Origin: SIG603 sp963621245
GTDB lineage: Bacteria; Bacillota; Clostridia; Oscillospirales; Acutalibacteraceae
NCBI GenBank assembly: GCA_963621245.1
Contig: CAVFCW010000009.1
Coordinates: 1-64,000, forward strand
Length of the DNA: 64,000 nucleotides
Reading direction: 5' to 3'
The stretch's first letter is position 1. Each line of letters starts with the position of its first letter. Both the position numbers and the translations under genes were made by a program. The notes beneath the pieces were generated by a model, which did not search any database, was not told the origin of the DNA, and saw only the letters and a list, made by a program, of their open reading frames with translations. Below, one piece after another: positions 8,947 through 17,354 of this stretch.

Positions 8947-10710
8947 ATGACTAAGCGAATCACAGGGAGGATGCTCTCGGCTTTTCTCACATTAGCCATT
9001 GCATTCACATGTATCATTACCCCGCAAACCTCTGTTAAATCAGAGGCTGCAACCAAAACGGGAATCGGTCTTGCAGAGTTCGGTCTTCAGGCATACAAGG
9101 ACGGCTGGCAGTATTCCTACGGTGCATGGGGAAACTACAAGGTGAACGGAAAATACGCTTCCGACTGCTCGGGACTTATCTACGCTTACCTTTGCTGGGA
9201 CGAAGCTCAGGCAAATGCGTCTCCGAACTACTTCCCCACAGCAAACTACAGCTGGCCGAGAGCCGCAACACCGCAGTATAATTTCTGCGTTCAGACGGGC
9301 GATATTTCAACCATTCCGAGAACTCACGGTCTTCTCGTCTTCTTCCCAAATCAGGACCACGTAGGTATCTATGTCGGTAACGGCTACGCAGTCGATAACT
9401 CCGACTACGGAACAAACATGGTTTACAGAAAGATTGCCGGCAGAGGCTGGGTCGCATGGGGCAAGCTCAAGAACGTTTCCTATCCGACAAACGGCTGGTA
9501 TAAGTTCAACGGCAAAGTTTACTACTACAAAAACGGCGAATATGTCGTAAGCAAAACTCTCACCATTGACGGCACAAAATACACCTTCAGTGCGGCAGGT
9601 ATCCCCAATCCGACTCCTAAGGGCTACACAACCGGCGGCGGAATCATTGATGAAGACGGCGGCAGCAGTGACAGCTATCCCGATAACACAAGCATCTCAA
9701 TGTACGTAACGGCAGACGCCCTCAACATCAGAAGCGGCCCAAGCACTTCTTCAAGCGTTCTCAAGGTCGTAACTCAGAACACAAAGCTCACTGTTACAAA
9801 CAATTCAAACAGCTCATGGTACAAGGTTAAGCTTTCTGACGGTACAGTCGGATACGCAAGCGCCGAGTACTTGGCAAAATCCCAATCGGCAACAGCCACG
9901 CCAAAAGTAACGGCAACGCCAAATCCGAATGTTGTCTCCATTTCAGCTAAGACTACGGCATATGTTTACTTGAGGTCGAGCACGAGCTCATCTTCAACGG
10001 CACTCAAAATTGTCGCTAGCGGCGTAAGCCTCACGATAACAAACAAGTCCAACTCTAACTGGTACAGAGTAAGACTTGCCGATAATACGGAAGGTTACAT
10101 CTACTCGGCTTATCTTAAGACAGTCACACTCTCGCCTTACACAGCTAAAATCAACAAAGCATGCAATCTTCTCAAGAATGCTTACAACTCTGCAACTGTG
10201 GTCACTAAGCTTTCAAAGAACGAGATTGTAACCGTCACAAAAAGATCAAGCTCAGGCAAGTGGTACTATGTAACCACTTCTTCGGGCAAAAAAGGTTGGG
10301 TATATTGGAGCTACACAACTCAGGTTGCAACAAAAACAGGTACAACAAACGCTAACCTCAATTTCAGATCAAAGGCTTCTACTTCTTCATCGGTTATCAG
10401 AAAGCTTAATAAGGGCACAAAGGTAACCATAGTAAGCACGGCGACCTCCGGTTGGCTCAAGGTTGTTCTCTCAGACGGTACGTCAGGATGGCTCTCATCC
10501 AAGTATGTAACTACCTCGGTATCCGCAAAAGTAACAGCCGATTACCTCAACATCAGATCCGGCGCAAGCTTAAGCGCATCTGTAAAAACAGGCGCTCCTT
10601 ACGGAACCAAGTGCACAATCATCGCTTATATTGACAAATCGTGGTATAAAGTAAAACTTTCAAACGGCACCATCGGTTACGCAAGTACAAGCTGGATTAA
10701 AGAAACCTAA
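8947..10710 (+). CDS. NlpC/P60-type cell-wall hydrolase with five SH3b repeats
   Basis: A 587-residue exported protein that likely cleaves peptidoglycan stem peptides. A signal peptide runs to about residue 35 (SEA). The catalytic domain shows SDCSGL with Cys74 and DHVGIYVG with His138, in the order expected for NlpC/P60 (C40). Residues about 180-215 resemble a choline-binding-like aromatic repeat (GWYKFNGKVYYYKNG). Five SH3b repeats then fill the rest to the C-terminus, each with an LNIRSG-type and a GYAS/GWLS-type motif. The ATG at 8947 is used because AAAGGA at 8932-8937 gives a 9-base spacing; a TTG at 8938 is too close. Confidence 0.9.
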   Translation: MTKRITGRMLSAFLTLAIAFTCIITPQTSVKSEAATKTGIGLAEFGLQAYKDGWQYSYGAWGNYKVNGKYASDCSGLIYAYLCWDEAQANASPNYFPTANYSWPRAATPQYNFCVQTGDISTIPRTHGLLVFFPNQDHVGIYVGNGYAVDNSDYGTNMVYRKIAGRGWVAWGKLKNVSYPTNGWYKFNGKVYYYKNGEYVVSKTLTIDGTKYTFSAAGIPNPTPKGYTTGGGIIDEDGGSSDSYPDNTSISMYVTADALNIRSGPSTSSSVLKVVTQNTKLTVTNNSNSSWYKVKLSDGTVGYASAEYLAKSQSATATPKVTATPNPNVVSISAKTTAYVYLRSSTSSSSTALKIVASGVSLTITNKSNSNWYRVRLADNTEGYIYSAYLKTVTLSPYTAKINKACNLLKNAYNSATVVTKLSKNEIVTVTKRSSSGKWYYVTTSSGKKGWVYWSYTTQVATKTGTTNANLNFRSKASTSSSVIRKLNKGTKVTIVSTATSGWLKVVLSDGTSGWLSSKYVTTSVSAKVTADYLNIRSGASLSASVKTGAPYGTKCTIIAYIDKSWYKVKLSNGTIGYASTSWIKET

Positions 10711-10720
10711 CTTAATACTT

Positions 10721-10750
10721 AACGGCTTCGCTTTTGCGGAGCCGTTTCCT
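10721..10750 (+). terminator. Terminator after the NlpC/P60 gene
   Basis: AACGGCTTCG pairs with CGGAGCCGTT around a short loop and is followed by TTTCCTTTT. It lies 11 bases after the stop codon. Confidence 0.8.
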
Positions 10751-10753
10751 TTT

Positions 10754-10797
10754 ACAAAAACAGCTGTTACGAGACTTAACCGTAACAGCTGTTTTTC
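10754..10797. terminator. Bidirectional terminator, nagB side
   Basis: A perfect 13-bp stem, AACAGCTGTTACG/CGTAACAGCTGTT, with A-rich and T-rich flanks. It can end transcripts from both sides and most likely serves nagB on the minus strand. Confidence 0.85.
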
Positions 10798-10810
10798 TTC
10801 GTTATTCTCT

Positions 10811-11512
10811 TTATTTTACATAGATGACTGTAACGTCTCGGTGAAGCCTTAAAACCGATGCCGGCACCAAGGGCTTAACGGATCCGTATATCGATCTCTC
10901 GACAATTTCCGCCTTGCCTTCTCCGGCGATTAGGAGCAGTTTTTTGGCCTTCATAATCGTGCCTATTCCCATGGTTATCGCATAGCGTGGAACGTCCTCT
11001 TCCCTCTCAAAAAGCCTGGAATTGGCTTTTATCGTGCTCTCTGTCAGTTTAACCTTGTGAGTTTCGGGCTCAAAGCTATCAGACGGCTCGTTAAAACCTA
11101 TGTGACCGTTGTTTCCGATTCCGAGAAGCTGCAAATCGGCATAGCCTAAGTTCTTACACAAATTCTCATAAGCGGCACACTCCTCATCGGGATCGGCAAG
11201 TCCGCTCGGAACAAAGGTGTTCTTCTTGTCAATATCTATTAGATCAAACAGGTTTTTATTCATAAAATAGCGGTAGCTGTGCTCGTTTTCGGGCGAAAGT
11301 CCGCAGTACTCGTCAAGGTTAAGCGTAGTAACATCCGAGAAACTCAGTTTTCCCTCTTTGCAGTCACTCACCAAATCGGCATATGTGCCAAGCGGAGATG
11401 TTCCCGTTGCAAGTCCCAAAACGCTGTTCTTTTTTTCGTCTATCTGAGCTTTGATAATATCAGCGGCAGTACGCGAAAGTTCCTCATAATTTCTAACCGT
11501 AATAACCTTCAT
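10811..11512 (-). CDS. nagB: Glucosamine-6-phosphate deaminase
   Basis: Converts glucosamine-6-phosphate to fructose-6-phosphate and ammonia, feeding amino sugars into glycolysis. The 233 residues include the phosphate-binding loop LGLATGTSPLGTY near residue 34, the active-site LNLDEYCGL and the LGIGNNGHIGFNEP signature around 125. It is slightly shorter than the E. coli enzyme, like other short Firmicute NagB proteins. The ATG at 11512 follows GGAAGGTG; a longer upstream reading is Cys-rich junk overlapping the next gene and was rejected. It lies 26 bases behind a DMT transporter gene and is probably cotranscribed. No nagA is in view. Confidence 0.93.
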   Translation of the reverse strand: MKVITVRNYEELSRTAADIIKAQIDEKKNSVLGLATGTSPLGTYADLVSDCKEGKLSFSDVTTLNLDEYCGLSPENEHSYRYFMNKNLFDLIDIDKKNTFVPSGLADPDEECAAYENLCKNLGYADLQLLGIGNNGHIGFNEPSDSFEPETHKVKLTESTIKANSRLFEREEDVPRYAITMGIGTIMKAKKLLLIAGEGKAEIVERSIYGSVKPLVPASVLRLHRDVTVIYVK

Positions 11513-11538
11513 AATAACACACCTTCCTAAATTAACTA

Positions 11539-12414
11539 TCAGGCTTTTCTTTTGCTTGGAATTTGAGCCAGCACAACAGCAGCAAACACAAGCACACATC
11601 CGATAATTTCCTTTGCGGACAAAACCTCGCCGAGAATCACAAACCCCGCCAAAGCGGAGAAAACGGATTCAAGGCTCATAATAAGCGATGCGACAGTGGC
11701 TTCCGTGTATTTCTGACCGACAATCTGAAGCGTGTAAGCAACTCCGCTTGACATCACGCCGCAGTAAAGAATCGGTATGAGCGCACCTGAAAACGATGCA
11801 GCATTCGGATGCTCGAATAAAAGCGCAGCTACCGCCGAGAGAACTCCGCAAGTCAAAAACTGCATGCAGCTCAGTTTCACGGGATCGGTACTGCTGCCGA
11901 ATTTCTCGCAAACGATTATGTGAAACGAGAAGAGAACCGAGCAAAGAAGAAGCCACCACGAACCCCTGCTGACGGAAAAACCGTCCTTAACGCTCAAAAG
12001 AAATGCTCCGATAAGCGCGATAGCCACCGCTTGCCAAACCCGTGCGGCAGGCTTTTTTCCGCCGAACAATCCGAGCACGGGCACAATAACGATATAAAGC
12101 GCGGTCAAAAATCCCGCTTCTCCCGCCGTCGTGTATTGAATTCCTATCTGCTGGCATGCGCTCGCCATAAAAAGGAACAATCCGCAGATTGCTCCGCCTT
12201 TTATGTGGGATTTGTCTTTATTTTCGTTTCCGCCATTTTTCATAAAAAGAATAAGCGGAACAAGAATCAAAGCACCGACAAAGCTCCTTGCCGCCAAAAA
12301 GGAAAACGGCTTTAGATAACTTGTACCCATACTCTGAAATACAAACGCCGTGCCCCAAATCAGTGCGGTCACCGCAAGCAAAAGCGGCCCTTTTATTTTA
12401 TTTATACCGTTCAT
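11539..12414 (-). CDS. DMT-superfamily transporter (EamA family)
   Basis: A 291-residue membrane protein with about ten hydrophobic segments arranged as two EamA repeats. The first begins ALIWGTAFVFQSMG and the second contains SLESVFSALAGFVILGE, the conserved repeat-2 signature. EamA proteins export or import small metabolites; the substrate cannot be read from sequence. GGAAGG precedes the ATG. It is upstream of nagB in the same transcript, which hints at but does not prove a link to amino-sugar metabolism. Confidence 0.88.
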   Translation of the reverse strand: MNGINKIKGPLLLAVTALIWGTAFVFQSMGTSYLKPFSFLAARSFVGALILVPLILFMKNGGNENKDKSHIKGGAICGLFLFMASACQQIGIQYTTAGEAGFLTALYIVIVPVLGLFGGKKPAARVWQAVAIALIGAFLLSVKDGFSVSRGSWWLLLCSVLFSFHIIVCEKFGSSTDPVKLSCMQFLTCGVLSAVAALLFEHPNAASFSGALIPILYCGVMSSGVAYTLQIVGQKYTEATVASLIMSLESVFSALAGFVILGEVLSAKEIIGCVLVFAAVVLAQIPSKRKA

Positions 12415-12449
12415 TTATTCTTTCCTTCCGTGTCCCTTAATCAAGCTAT

Positions 12450-12478
12450 ATCATAAAGCTTAAATAGAAAAATATCAA
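12450..12478 (-). promoter_or_regulatory. Promoter of the DMT transporter-nagB operon
   Basis: On the minus strand TTGATA, 17 bases, TATGAT, about 35 bases upstream of the transporter start codon. Confidence 0.6.
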
Positions 12479-12534
12479 GCCTGATAAAAGCTTTTAGAGC
12501 AAAATTTTGAACAAATATTTTTCTTTAAAATTAA

Positions 12535-12582
12535 CGTAAAAAAAGCCGGACATCAGGCGCACAAACGCTTGATATCCGACTT
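12535..12582 (-). terminator. Terminator of the MATE gene
   Basis: On the minus strand GTCGGATATCAAGCG pairs imperfectly with the following GCGCCTGATGTCCGGC and runs into seven T. Confidence 0.8.
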
Positions 12583-12607
12583 TATAGATTCTTGTGTTAT
12601 CTTCTTT

Positions 12608-13990
12608 TTAAGCGTTGTCTCTCGTGAGATTTTTCATCCAGTTGTAGGACTTAATCTTAAAGAAAGCAACTATGCACTTTAAAATCTGATCGCACTTGAG
12701 GCACGCAAAAACAACCCATGCTGGTGCGCCCATTTTCCATGCGATGAAAGCGGACGGCAAAACCACAAGCAAAACGAAAATCGTGTCGTTGATGAAAACA
12801 AAGCTTATGTCGCCGCCGGATTTAACCAAACCGAAAAGCGAAGCCGCCTGATAGCACGTACCGACTATCGTAACACTGAGAACATTGCAGAACTGCACGG
12901 AATAATTAACAGCGTCACTTGTTACGGAATAAAGCGAGATAAACGGCATCTTGAGGAAAAATACCGCTATTCCCGAGAGAATACCGACAATAAGGAAAAT
13001 TATCTGCGTCGTTCTTGCGTATTCCTTCATCTTCTCGTATTCGCCCGCTCCGACTGTCTTACCCGTGATAATTCCGATGGACTGAGAAATTCCGTTCATC
13101 CAAACGTAAATAAGGTTATTGAGCGAACCCGTTATGCTTGCAGCAGATATAACCGCAGCGTCAAATCTTCCGAGAATAACACTCTGACCTATCATATTCA
13201 CGCCCCAAATCACGTTGCCGCCGATTACGGGCAGACCGTATCTCACAAAGTCGCCGAGCATGGCTTTGTCGGTGGGAATAAGCTCCCTTAGCTTTAAGCA
13301 AAGCTTTTTGTCGACAAAAAGCGTGTAAACGACAGCCACAACCGCCTCGAGTATTCTCGAGATGAGCGTGGCAAGCGCCGCACCGGCAACTCCCATTTTA
13401 GGAATGAGTGTGCCAACACCGAAAATAAACACATAGTTAAGTCCGACATTCACGACAAGGGTCATAATTGATATGTACAAGCCGATTTTTGCAGTCTCAA
13501 CGGCACGCATGCTTGCGATGAACACCTGAGAGATACAGAAAAATATGTAAGATATACCCACTATTTTGAGATAGACAACGCCCTCCCTGACAACGGAATC
13601 ATCGTTAGTGAGAAAACGAAGAATGGGATTTGTAAAGGTGACCGCACCCAAAGTTAACAAAACGCCGAAAAGAACCGCAAATTTTACTCCAACGGCTATT
13701 ATTTTCTTGATGCTTTTTGTGTCCTTTTTTCCCCAGTACTGAGCCGCAAGAATAAGAATTGCGCCCTCAACTCCGCCGCTGAAAAGCTGAACTATCGTCT
13801 GAATCTGATTTCCCATATAAACGCCGGATATAGCCGCATCGCCAAGTCTGCCTATCATAACGTTGTCGGCAAAGCCTACAAGAAACGTGATGAGATACTG
13901 CAAACCCATAGGTATCGCAAGCTTTATAAGCGTGGAATAAAAGCTTTTATCCCTTGTGATAAAAACTTTCTTTTGATTAGCACTTTCCAA
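12608..13990 (-). CDS. MATE-family multidrug/toxin exporter
   Basis: A 460-residue polytopic membrane protein with twelve hydrophobic segments in two homologous halves. The first half has PMGLQYLITFLVGFADNVMIGRLG, shown here only as the recognisable N-terminal MATE pattern. MATE proteins export cationic or amphipathic compounds using H+ or Na+ gradients; the substrate is unknown. The start is TTG at 13990 with AGGGAG nine bases upstream. It is monocistronic, with its own terminator. It is closer to the DinF/NorM-like branch than to the second MATE gene at 54685-56046. Confidence 0.9.
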   Translation of the reverse strand: MESANQKKVFITRDKSFYSTLIKLAIPMGLQYLITFLVGFADNVMIGRLGDAAISGVYMGNQIQTIVQLFSGGVEGAILILAAQYWGKKDTKSIKKIIAVGVKFAVLFGVLLTLGAVTFTNPILRFLTNDDSVVREGVVYLKIVGISYIFFCISQVFIASMRAVETAKIGLYISIMTLVVNVGLNYVFIFGVGTLIPKMGVAGAALATLISRILEAVVAVVYTLFVDKKLCLKLRELIPTDKAMLGDFVRYGLPVIGGNVIWGVNMIGQSVILGRFDAAVISAASITGSLNNLIYVWMNGISQSIGIITGKTVGAGEYEKMKEYARTTQIIFLIVGILSGIAVFFLKMPFISLYSVTSDAVNYSVQFCNVLSVTIVGTCYQAASLFGLVKSGGDISFVFINDTIFVLLVVLPSAFIAWKMGAPAWVVFACLKCDQILKCIVAFFKIKSYNWMKNLTRDNA

Positions 13991-14141
13991 AACACAACAC
14001 TCCCTAAATATATTTCAACAATATATATTTTAACACTTATAAAAACAAAATTAAAGACTTTAAACTATTTTTGATAAAATTCAGTCAATTTTCTTTATCT
14101 GTTTTATGTTTTTATGTTTTATCAGATGCAAGTGCACTTTT

Positions 14142-14190
14142 CACAAACTTTTTGTGGCTTATTGACAATCGCAAATTTCGGTGCAAAAAT
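14142..14190 (+). promoter_or_regulatory. Candidate ldh promoter with inverted repeat
   Basis: TTGACA at 14162-14167, 17 bases, then AAAAAT at 14185-14190 with a preceding TG; the -10 is poor. An inverted repeat CACAAA-CTT-TTTGTG (14142-14156) lies just upstream of the -35. A second palindrome, TGTTTACAAACA, starts inside the -10. Either could be an operator, for example for a redox regulator, but neither matches a consensus I can name with confidence. Confidence 0.45.
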
Positions 14191-14220
14191 GTTTACAAAC
14201 AAGTTTTTTGGAGGAAAGAA

Positions 14221-15201
14221 ATGAAGATTTACGCATTTGAAGTAAGACCGGACGAACAGGCTATGTTTGAAACGCTCAAATCGCCCGAGCTTGAAATCAC
14301 AACGTCACCGGAGATACTCACTCTCGATAATATCGGCTTGGTTGAGGGATGTGAAGCCGTTACAACTCTCGGCATGACAAAATGGAACGACGCTCTTCTC
14401 AAAAAAGCCGCCGAGCTTGGAGTTAAATGCATTTCAACTAGAACTATCGGCTACAACCACATTGACCTCAACGCTTGCAAAGAGTACGGCATTAACGCTT
14501 GCAATGTAAGCTACGGCCCCGACAGCGTGGCAGACTTCGCACTCATGCTCATGCTTATCGCACTTAGAAAATATAAGCCCGCAGTTTACCGCCAGAACGT
14601 CAACGATTTCTCTCTCGGCGGACTTCAGGGCAGAACAATCAACGGTATGACAGTCGGCGTTGTCGGCACGGGCAAAATCGGCTATGCCGTCATAAAGAGA
14701 CTTAAAGCTTTCGGCGCAACAGTTATCTGCCACGATAAATTCGTCAACAGCAAAGTTGCCGAGATTGCCGACTACGTGAGCCTTGACGAGCTCTACGCAA
14801 GAGCGGATATGATTACCTATCACATCCCCCTCACCGCCGAGAGCGCAAGAATGGTAAACTCCTACACCTTAAGCCAGATGAAAGACGGCGTTGTCCTCAT
14901 CAATACTGCAAGAGGCGAGCTTATGAACGTTGAAGACCTCATCCACGGCATTGAGACAAAGAAAATCGGCGCACTCGCAACGGACGTTTTTGACGGCGAG
15001 CTCAACATCTATCACGAGAGCCACATCAACGATATCATCTCGAACCGTGAAATGGCATATCTGCGCCAGTTCCCAAATGTAGTCATGACTCAGCACATGG
15101 CATTCTATACGGACGCCGCCGTAAGAGAAATGGTCAAGAACGGCGTTGAGGGCCCCGTTGCCGTATTAAACGGCAAAGAGTGGAGAAACAAACTCGTCTA
15201 A
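14221..15201 (+). CDS. D-lactate dehydrogenase-like 2-hydroxyacid dehydrogenase
   Basis: A 326-residue NAD-dependent D-2-hydroxyacid dehydrogenase, most like fermentative D-lactate dehydrogenases and VanH. It shows TRTIGYNHIDL near residue 80, the Rossmann loop VGVVGTGKIG near 146, NTARGELM with the substrate Arg, a downstream acidic residue after GALATDVFDGE, and QHMAFYT with the catalytic His. It would reduce pyruvate to D-lactate and regenerate NAD+. The ATG at 14221 has an ideal GGAGGAAAG upstream; a longer reading with 50 extra residues lies in the promoter region and was rejected. Confidence 0.85.
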   Translation: MKIYAFEVRPDEQAMFETLKSPELEITTSPEILTLDNIGLVEGCEAVTTLGMTKWNDALLKKAAELGVKCISTRTIGYNHIDLNACKEYGINACNVSYGPDSVADFALMLMLIALRKYKPAVYRQNVNDFSLGGLQGRTINGMTVGVVGTGKIGYAVIKRLKAFGATVICHDKFVNSKVAEIADYVSLDELYARADMITYHIPLTAESARMVNSYTLSQMKDGVVLINTARGELMNVEDLIHGIETKKIGALATDVFDGELNIYHESHINDIISNREMAYLRQFPNVVMTQHMAFYTDAAVREMVKNGVEGPVAVLNGKEWRNKLV

Positions 15202-15225
15202 CCACCAATACATTTAAGCAAAAAA

Positions 15226-15254
15226 GAACCGATCTCTTTCGAGGTCGGTTTTTT
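15226..15254 (+). terminator. ldh terminator
   Basis: AACCGATCTC pairs with GAGGTCGGTT around TTTC, followed by T6. Confidence 0.9.
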
Positions 15255-15329
15255 CGTGTCAAATAATATTAAGTACGGCTTTCTTTGTGTGACGGCACAT
15301 CCGTTTGTCTAATTTGACGGTAGAAACCA

Positions 15330-16019
15330 TCATACCGACTGAATCATACACGCACAATAGCCCTCGTTCGGCTGAAAACAGTTAATTTTAATCTGCTTTT
15401 CAAACTGCGGCAAATAGTCATTAAGGCAATAAGCATTACCGTTTAGAGCAACGTCACTGTATGTCACAAGACGTTTTTTGTCGGCATTTGGGAAAATCTC
15501 CAAAAAGCTGTGGTCAATCATTTCATTGATGTACATTCCGCTTACTTCAGCCATCTCTCTGTTGCAGTAGCGCAGAACAAAATCCATTCCCTTGCCGTTC
15601 TCGGTGAAAACCACCTCGATTACAAAAAACGGATACGGCATATTATCAAGAACCTTAAACCGGCGCGGTGAGAAAGCCTCCGGAGTCTCGTCAACAATGG
15701 ACTCATTGATAAAATTAATGAACTGCGTCTGGCGTGCGGAACGCCTCTTTCTGCCCGTTACGGTCGTTCCGTCAATTAAATAATAAGTGGTGCCCTCCAC
15801 CTTTTCAATTTGATTAAGGGCTATCACAACGCCCTTATTGACGGTCACGAATTTACCTGTCGGCAGCTCGTCCAAAATCGCCTTGACGGAAAAATACGTC
15901 TCCACGCTTCTGCCGTCAAGCATGTTGATAAAGGTCTTTCCACCGTCTCTTGTGAGCGTCTTAATGCTCTCGGGTTTAACCGAAAATTTATCAAAAAATC
16001 TATCTATTGCCGTACTCAT
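15330..16019 (-). CDS. LytTR DNA-binding protein with C-terminal PAS-like domain
   Basis: A 229-residue soluble protein. Residues about 15-100 match a LytTR DNA-binding domain: an AILDELPTGKFVTVNKGVVI segment, then the core 'ALNQIEKVEG' and TVTGRKRR at the end. Residues 118-225 look like a PAS domain (FVLRYCNREMAEVSGM, then FLEIFPNADKKRL). There is no receiver domain and no membrane segment. It starts 47 bases after the last sortase gene of the pilus operon on the same strand, so it may be the operon's last gene and its regulator; that is inference. The ribosome binding site is weak (AAGGG at a long spacing). Confidence 0.7.
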   Translation of the reverse strand: MSTAIDRFFDKFSVKPESIKTLTRDGGKTFINMLDGRSVETYFSVKAILDELPTGKFVTVNKGVVIALNQIEKVEGTTYYLIDGTTVTGRKRRSARQTQFINFINESIVDETPEAFSPRRFKVLDNMPYPFFVIEVVFTENGKGMDFVLRYCNREMAEVSGMYINEMIDHSFLEIFPNADKKRLVTYSDVALNGNAYCLNDYLPQFEKQIKINCFQPNEGYCACMIQSV

Positions 16020-16066
16020 TCTCTAAACTAACCCTTACTTTTCTATACCTTAATTATCCTAAAATC

Positions 16067-16669
16067 TTATACTCTTGCGCACCTCACCGCATAGCGTGAC
16101 GTGCCGCTCATGGTACAGGTGAAGAGCGTCAAATCCCAATCGTCCTCTTCACTCTTTGACATCATTCCCTCGATGTCTGTTCCATCAATAACTTCGATCC
16201 CCAAAACTTCATATCGCCAGACATTATTCTCCATATCCGTTATAGTAACTTCGTCACCGCTCGAGACCGACTCAATCGGCCCAAAATGCGTGATGTAGTT
16301 GTGTCCGGCAATTATCATATCGTCCGTGTAAAGCGAACCCGAAAATCGGCAAGGCGAAATTTTCAGTCCCTCATAGCTCCAGTCCTTCATTATCGGAAGA
16401 GAAATACCGACAGACGGAATCGTCACATAGCCGATATATTCGTTTCCGTCCACCTCTACGCTCTTCATCTCCTTATCGGGATAGAGCTCGGGCATTACCA
16501 CCGTGTGCTCGGGAATTACGTCATATTCATTCTCGATTTTCTGAAGCACGGTTTCGCTCGCTTTGCCCGCCTCGGTAGCCTCGGCACGGTTATAAAAGAA
16601 TAGGGATACTGCCCCTAAAAGTGACACTATCCCCAAAACTATGCAAATATTTCCTAACTTACGTTTCAT
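16067..16669 (-). CDS. Sortase (second sortase of the pilus locus)
   Basis: A 200-residue membrane-anchored transpeptidase with one N-terminal membrane segment (residues 8-26). The catalytic triad is visible: His123 in AGHNY, Cys185 in LTLFTC and Arg192 in TSRYAVR. It lacks the C-terminal membrane helix of class C pilus polymerases. It could therefore attach the finished pilus or the IPQTG protein to the wall; its exact class is uncertain. The start codon overlaps the end of the IPQTG protein gene by 11 bases, the same overlap length as between that gene and the class C sortase. Confidence 0.88.
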   Translation of the reverse strand: MKRKLGNICIVLGIVSLLGAVSLFFYNRAEATEAGKASETVLQKIENEYDVIPEHTVVMPELYPDKEMKSVEVDGNEYIGYVTIPSVGISLPIMKDWSYEGLKISPCRFSGSLYTDDMIIAGHNYITHFGPIESVSSGDEVTITDMENNVWRYEVLGIEVIDGTDIEGMMSKSEEDDWDLTLFTCTMSGTSRYAVRCARV

Positions 16670-17354
16670 CGTTCTTCTTGCTCTTTCTTAAGAGCCAGCC
16701 GACAGAGAAAAGGATAAGTCCCGAAATTGCGAGAACGGGAATCGGCCAGTTTACTTGTCCCGTCTGAGGAATTTTTGAGGGAGGCGTTGCTGTCGGCGTC
16801 GGAGAAGGTGTGGGTGAGCCTGCGGCGGCTGTTTCCATCTTAGGAGAAGCGTCCACATCGTAGACCCATGTGCCGTCCGTGAGTGACGGTGCCGTCACGA
16901 GGAAAGAATTAACCTTCAAGTATCCGCTTGCCGCCTTTGTGTTAACCACAAGATAAAGTCCGGCTTTAAGCGATGAGAATTTAAGCGTTCCGTTATCGTC
17001 CGTTGTTCCGCTTGCCGTCTCATTTGATGCCTTTTTCTCGAGCGATGCGGCGTAGTCGGCGTCCGAAAGCTTTGAAACATCGACTTCATCGGCGGCAAAA
17101 TCGCCTACCGTGCTGTAAACAAGATCTCCGTCGTCAAGCGTGACATCGGCTACCTTGTAGAGTTTAAACTCGGCGCCTGAAACAAGCTTGTCGTTCTCTT
17201 TGCTCTTAAGCGTTACGGAAACAGAGTTTTCTTTGTCAAAATCGGGAACATTTCCCTCGTTGCTCTCGGCGAATGCCACAAAACATCCGCTTGTCATGAC
17301 TGCGGCTGCAACAGCGCACACAGCAAAACGGTTTAAAATTGATTTAATCGTCAT
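16659..17354 (-). CDS. Minor pilin / surface protein with IPQTG sorting signal
   Basis: A 231-residue secreted protein with a signal peptide ending near FAES. A SpaA/Cna-B-like domain (residues about 40-165, with SGAEFKLYKVAD and GLYLVVNTKAASGYL) is followed by a Pro/Thr linker. The sorting signal is IPQTG, a hydrophobic helix and a KSKKND tail. IPxTG signals are usual in minor or base pilins of Gram-positive pili. The ATG at 17354 is preferred because GGGGTG lies six bases upstream; a GTG three codons earlier is within it. It overlaps the class C sortase by 11 bases. Confidence 0.88.
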   Translation of the reverse strand: MTIKSILNRFAVCAVAAAVMTSGCFVAFAESNEGNVPDFDKENSVSVTLKSKENDKLVSGAEFKLYKVADVTLDDGDLVYSTVGDFAADEVDVSKLSDADYAASLEKKASNETASGTTDDNGTLKFSSLKAGLYLVVNTKAASGYLKVNSFLVTAPSLTDGTWVYDVDASPKMETAAAGSPTPSPTPTATPPSKIPQTGQVNWPIPVLAISGLILFSVGWLLRKSKKNDET

